The notes beneath the pieces were generated by a model that made no database searches, was not told the origin of the DNA, and worked only from the letters and a program-made list of their open reading frames with translations. Shown here piece after piece: positions 61,641 through 64,000 of a stretch of DNA of 64,000 nucleotides; the stretch's first letter is position 1, and the number at the start of each line of letters is the position of its first letter. This DNA comes from Hoplostethus atlanticus (taxonomy: Eukaryota; Chordata; Actinopteri; Trachichthyiformes; Trachichthyidae). A program made the position numbers and the translations under genes. The DNA is taken from NCBI GenBank assembly GCA_034670405.1, contig JAXDDX010000163.1, forward strand, positions 1 through 64,000, read 5' to 3'.

Positions 61641-64000
61641 CTAGGTAGACTCCCATTGGATCAGGTTTAGTGTTCCTCTGCCGCAGTCTGTGTCTATGTC
61701 ATCCTCTTCAGCTGTCAGCCTGCTCATATCCTCCTCCTCATCCAGACTGCAGAAGCACATTAGAACTCTGGAAACAACACAATACACAGACACAGGGTAC
61801 AATTATTTTCAGTCGAGCTATCATTTAAAATCCATCTGTTTAAAATTGTCAATATAATACTGTTATGAACCCAATAATATTCTTAAACATGAAATAGATC
61901 CTGCTACTTCTGCCTTGGTAGAGTAAGATTTACAGTTTATACAGTAGCTGGTCATTCAATGTCTATCAGTAGCAACATGCAAAGGTTTAACCTTAATTAA
62001 TGGTGCAACCTGACTCACCCAATCAGAACAGCAGGGATGATGGCGAAGCATGAGGCTAGCAAGAAGCTGAAGCCAGAGAACCAGGAAACGGTGGCAGAAT
62101 ATGTGCTATTGAACACTGTCAGTGCCACACCCAGACTCAACATCTCCACAAATGCAATGCATGCAAATACTGCACCTAAAAAGGATGGATGGATGTTGAT
62201 TTAAAATGTGCACATAATGTAGAGCTTCTACAGTACAATTTGGGTGTTTTCCTCTGAAAATATATATTTTTTTTTATGGTGAGATCGACTACAACGGGTG
62301 CACGAGGACATCCCAGATGTGTCTCTTTACAAAAGGAAATGCAATGTTCCTTACTGAACAAAATACTTAATCCAAAAAAGTAATAGAAATAGATGGAAAA
62401 TCAACAAGTAGACAGGAAAAAGACTAAGCACCAATTCACCAACGTGAAGATGGCGCACCAGCGTGTCTTAGTATTATTCCAAATGTATTTGTTTATTTAG
62501 ATCCGCATTAGCTAGTGCAAAAAGCAGACACAATCCTGGGATCATCCTCAAGCACTTGATTATTTCTGCGACAGCTTATAGAGAAGAAAACCGGAAATAA
62601 AGTTGAGAGCAACAGTCTAATATAAGCAGAGTCACCCTGCTGACACTGAATCCCCAACTGCAGGGCTCTGTTCTGTAACTGACCCTGCGCTGTGACTTCT
62701 CTGCAGAGAGGTTGCAAATAAATAAGAGAAATAAATAAAGGATCACATTATTATCATGACCTGGGACACACCACATGCAATGACATGTAAATGGAATGCA
62801 CATTAGACTGGTTCACTACTGTCATGGAGTGAGATCTTACCCTGTTCAGAGCTCAGTACTGCTTTTGACATCATGGACCTGAGAACAGCATTGGGCATGG
62901 CGGACAGGACGAAAGGCACCCTCACTGGAGGAGCACACCAGAGAGGGAACAGAGCGTCGTAAGGTAGGTGTCTGCATATTAGCATCAACGGAGGACGCTA
63001 TTTGTGTCCTTATTCTAAGCAAAATATGCACACAAGGACAAGCCAGCACACACACACACACATGCATGCTCACCCAGCAACATGACAAGTGTGCTCTTTG
63101 CGAATGCAGCCATCAGTAGGCCTGCACTGACAGATAACAGTCCCAGCAGGACAATGTGTGTGTCTCTGAGACAGCGGGAGAGGATGGAGACGCCTGCAAA
63201 GCTGCCAAGGTAGATGAGCGTGGTCATTGCTGAACCATAGCCAATCAACATCTCAGTCCAACACAGAGGTTTATTCAGCTCATACAGGATGAAGATGGAC
63301 ATGCCACCCAGCTTGGACACCTGAGAGAGAGACAGATATATTGAAGCAATATTGAATGGAAACATGAACATGGGCCAAGCTATCTTTGTCTCACCTTATA
63401 CAAAGCAAAAGCCGCTAGCATCAGCCCCAGCACAGTGTTTCTTCTATGGGTCCCTGATGCAAACATCAGATACACTCCCTTCAGCTGACCAATCAGCATC
63501 CTTCCTTTGGGAAAACAGGAGCTGCCAACCTTCGGTGAGAAGCTTGATGATGACAATGATGAAGAAGAGGATGAGGCGAAAGAAAAGGATGGTAAGGATG
63601 AGGGCACCGCTGTTGGACGGTTCAGGGACTCTCGCAGGACACATAGCACGTAGCCCAAGTTGAGAACGTGTAGCAGGGCAGCAGTGAGGAAGGGCCAGGT
63701 AAACCCAGCAGTGTGGATGAAGAACCCAGTACAGAGAGATGCCAGGCCAGATAGCAGCCCCAGGATCATGTCCAGGCCAGCCATGCGCACTGTCCGAGCT
63801 CTTGCATTTCTATCCCTGATAACGTCTGTATCATTATCTTTACTCCAATCACTTCTCGTCACTATAACTTTCCGCTGTGCCATATCATGATTTCCAGCCA
63901 CTTGCCTCTCCTCATATCCACTCTCATTCTCCTCATATTTAACTCTTCTCCCAAATCTACCCTCAGAAATTCCCCTTACCCCACCCCTATCCCCACTGCC
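61641..64000 (-). CDS. slc46a3: SLC46-family transporter (SLC46A3-like), 3' part
   Basis: SLC46 proteins are major-facilitator solute carriers; SLC46A3 acts in lysosomes. Five exons are visible on the minus strand: 64000-63395 (open past the window edge), 63320-63074, 62924-62841, 62175-62019 and 61767-61641, with stop TAG at 61643-61641. All have GT-AG introns and consistent phases. The C-terminal 406 residues cover about TM5-12. Family features are LYELNKPLCWTEMLIGYGSA, AVLRSMMSKAV with SSEQGAVFACIAF, and VFNSTYSATVSWF. These resemble SLC46A3 more than SLC46A1 or A2. The TM6-TM7 loop is serine-rich (63570-63530 region). The tail (EEEDMSRLTAEEDD) is acidic. TM1-4 and the start lie beyond the window. 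It converges on copy G. Confidence 0.8.

Noticed and set aside
1..64000. CRISPR arrays, bacterial operons, rRNA genes
   Set aside because: None seen. The repeats are dispersed eukaryotic elements or microsatellites, without regular repeat-spacer structure.

Overview
This window is nuclear DNA from a teleost-like vertebrate genome: multi-exon genes with GT-AG introns, fish-type transposons (PIF/Harbinger, hAT, L1 and L2 LINEs, tRNA-derived SINEs) and no bacterial-style operons. The species cannot be named from the sequence alone.

The core (about 11-60 kb) is a tandem array of stomatin-family genes (SPFH/prohibitin-domain membrane scaffold proteins), all on the + strand, with the same seven-exon layout (58, 104, 73, 83, 204, 135 and 189 coding bp in an intact copy). 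I call the copies A (12865-15935, exons 2-7 only in the window), B (18523-24213), C (26461-36687), E (42955-48361) and G (54581-59711). Two orphan exon-2 copies, D (40649-40752) and F (52290-52384), lie between them. Diagnostic residues split the copies into subfamily I (A, C, E) and subfamily II (B, G). A has lost the AG acceptor of exon 4, B has a +1 frameshift in exon 5, and C has lesions in exons 1, 5 and 6. E (298 aa, extended by stop loss) and G (281 aa) are fully open, so each subfamily keeps one intact member here. From about 36 kb to 60 kb the array repeats with a period of about 11.6 kb (C-D-E, then E-F-G).

The first 11 kb is a stack of mobile elements in what should be intron 1 of copy A. 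It holds a minus-strand L1 (8208 to about 180) broken by a Harbinger element, by a 282-bp transposon-gene fragment with an 11-bp duplication, and by a small non-coding LTR element (TRIM) with a primer-binding site matching tRNA-Glu. Next to it is a 3-kb hAT element containing a second hAT element. Most of the L1/TRIM block recurs in intron 1 of copy C (29151-32612), so it was duplicated with the gene. Because the units are paralogous, several insertions can be checked against an empty site in a sister copy.

The orphan exons D and F each sit inside a roughly 3-kb composite element with Harbinger-like ends and a 3-bp target duplication; copy A shows the empty site. The element carries a contiguous piece of the stomatin locus (L2 fragment, SINE, intron 1 end, exon 2, first bases of intron 2) between pieces of a hAT foldback element. 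This exon capture is the most unusual structure in the window.

The right end (61641-64000, minus strand) holds the 3' part of an SLC46-family transporter gene, most like SLC46A3, converging on copy G. Between them is a trinucleotide-repeat tract in a terminal-inverted-repeat-bounded element.
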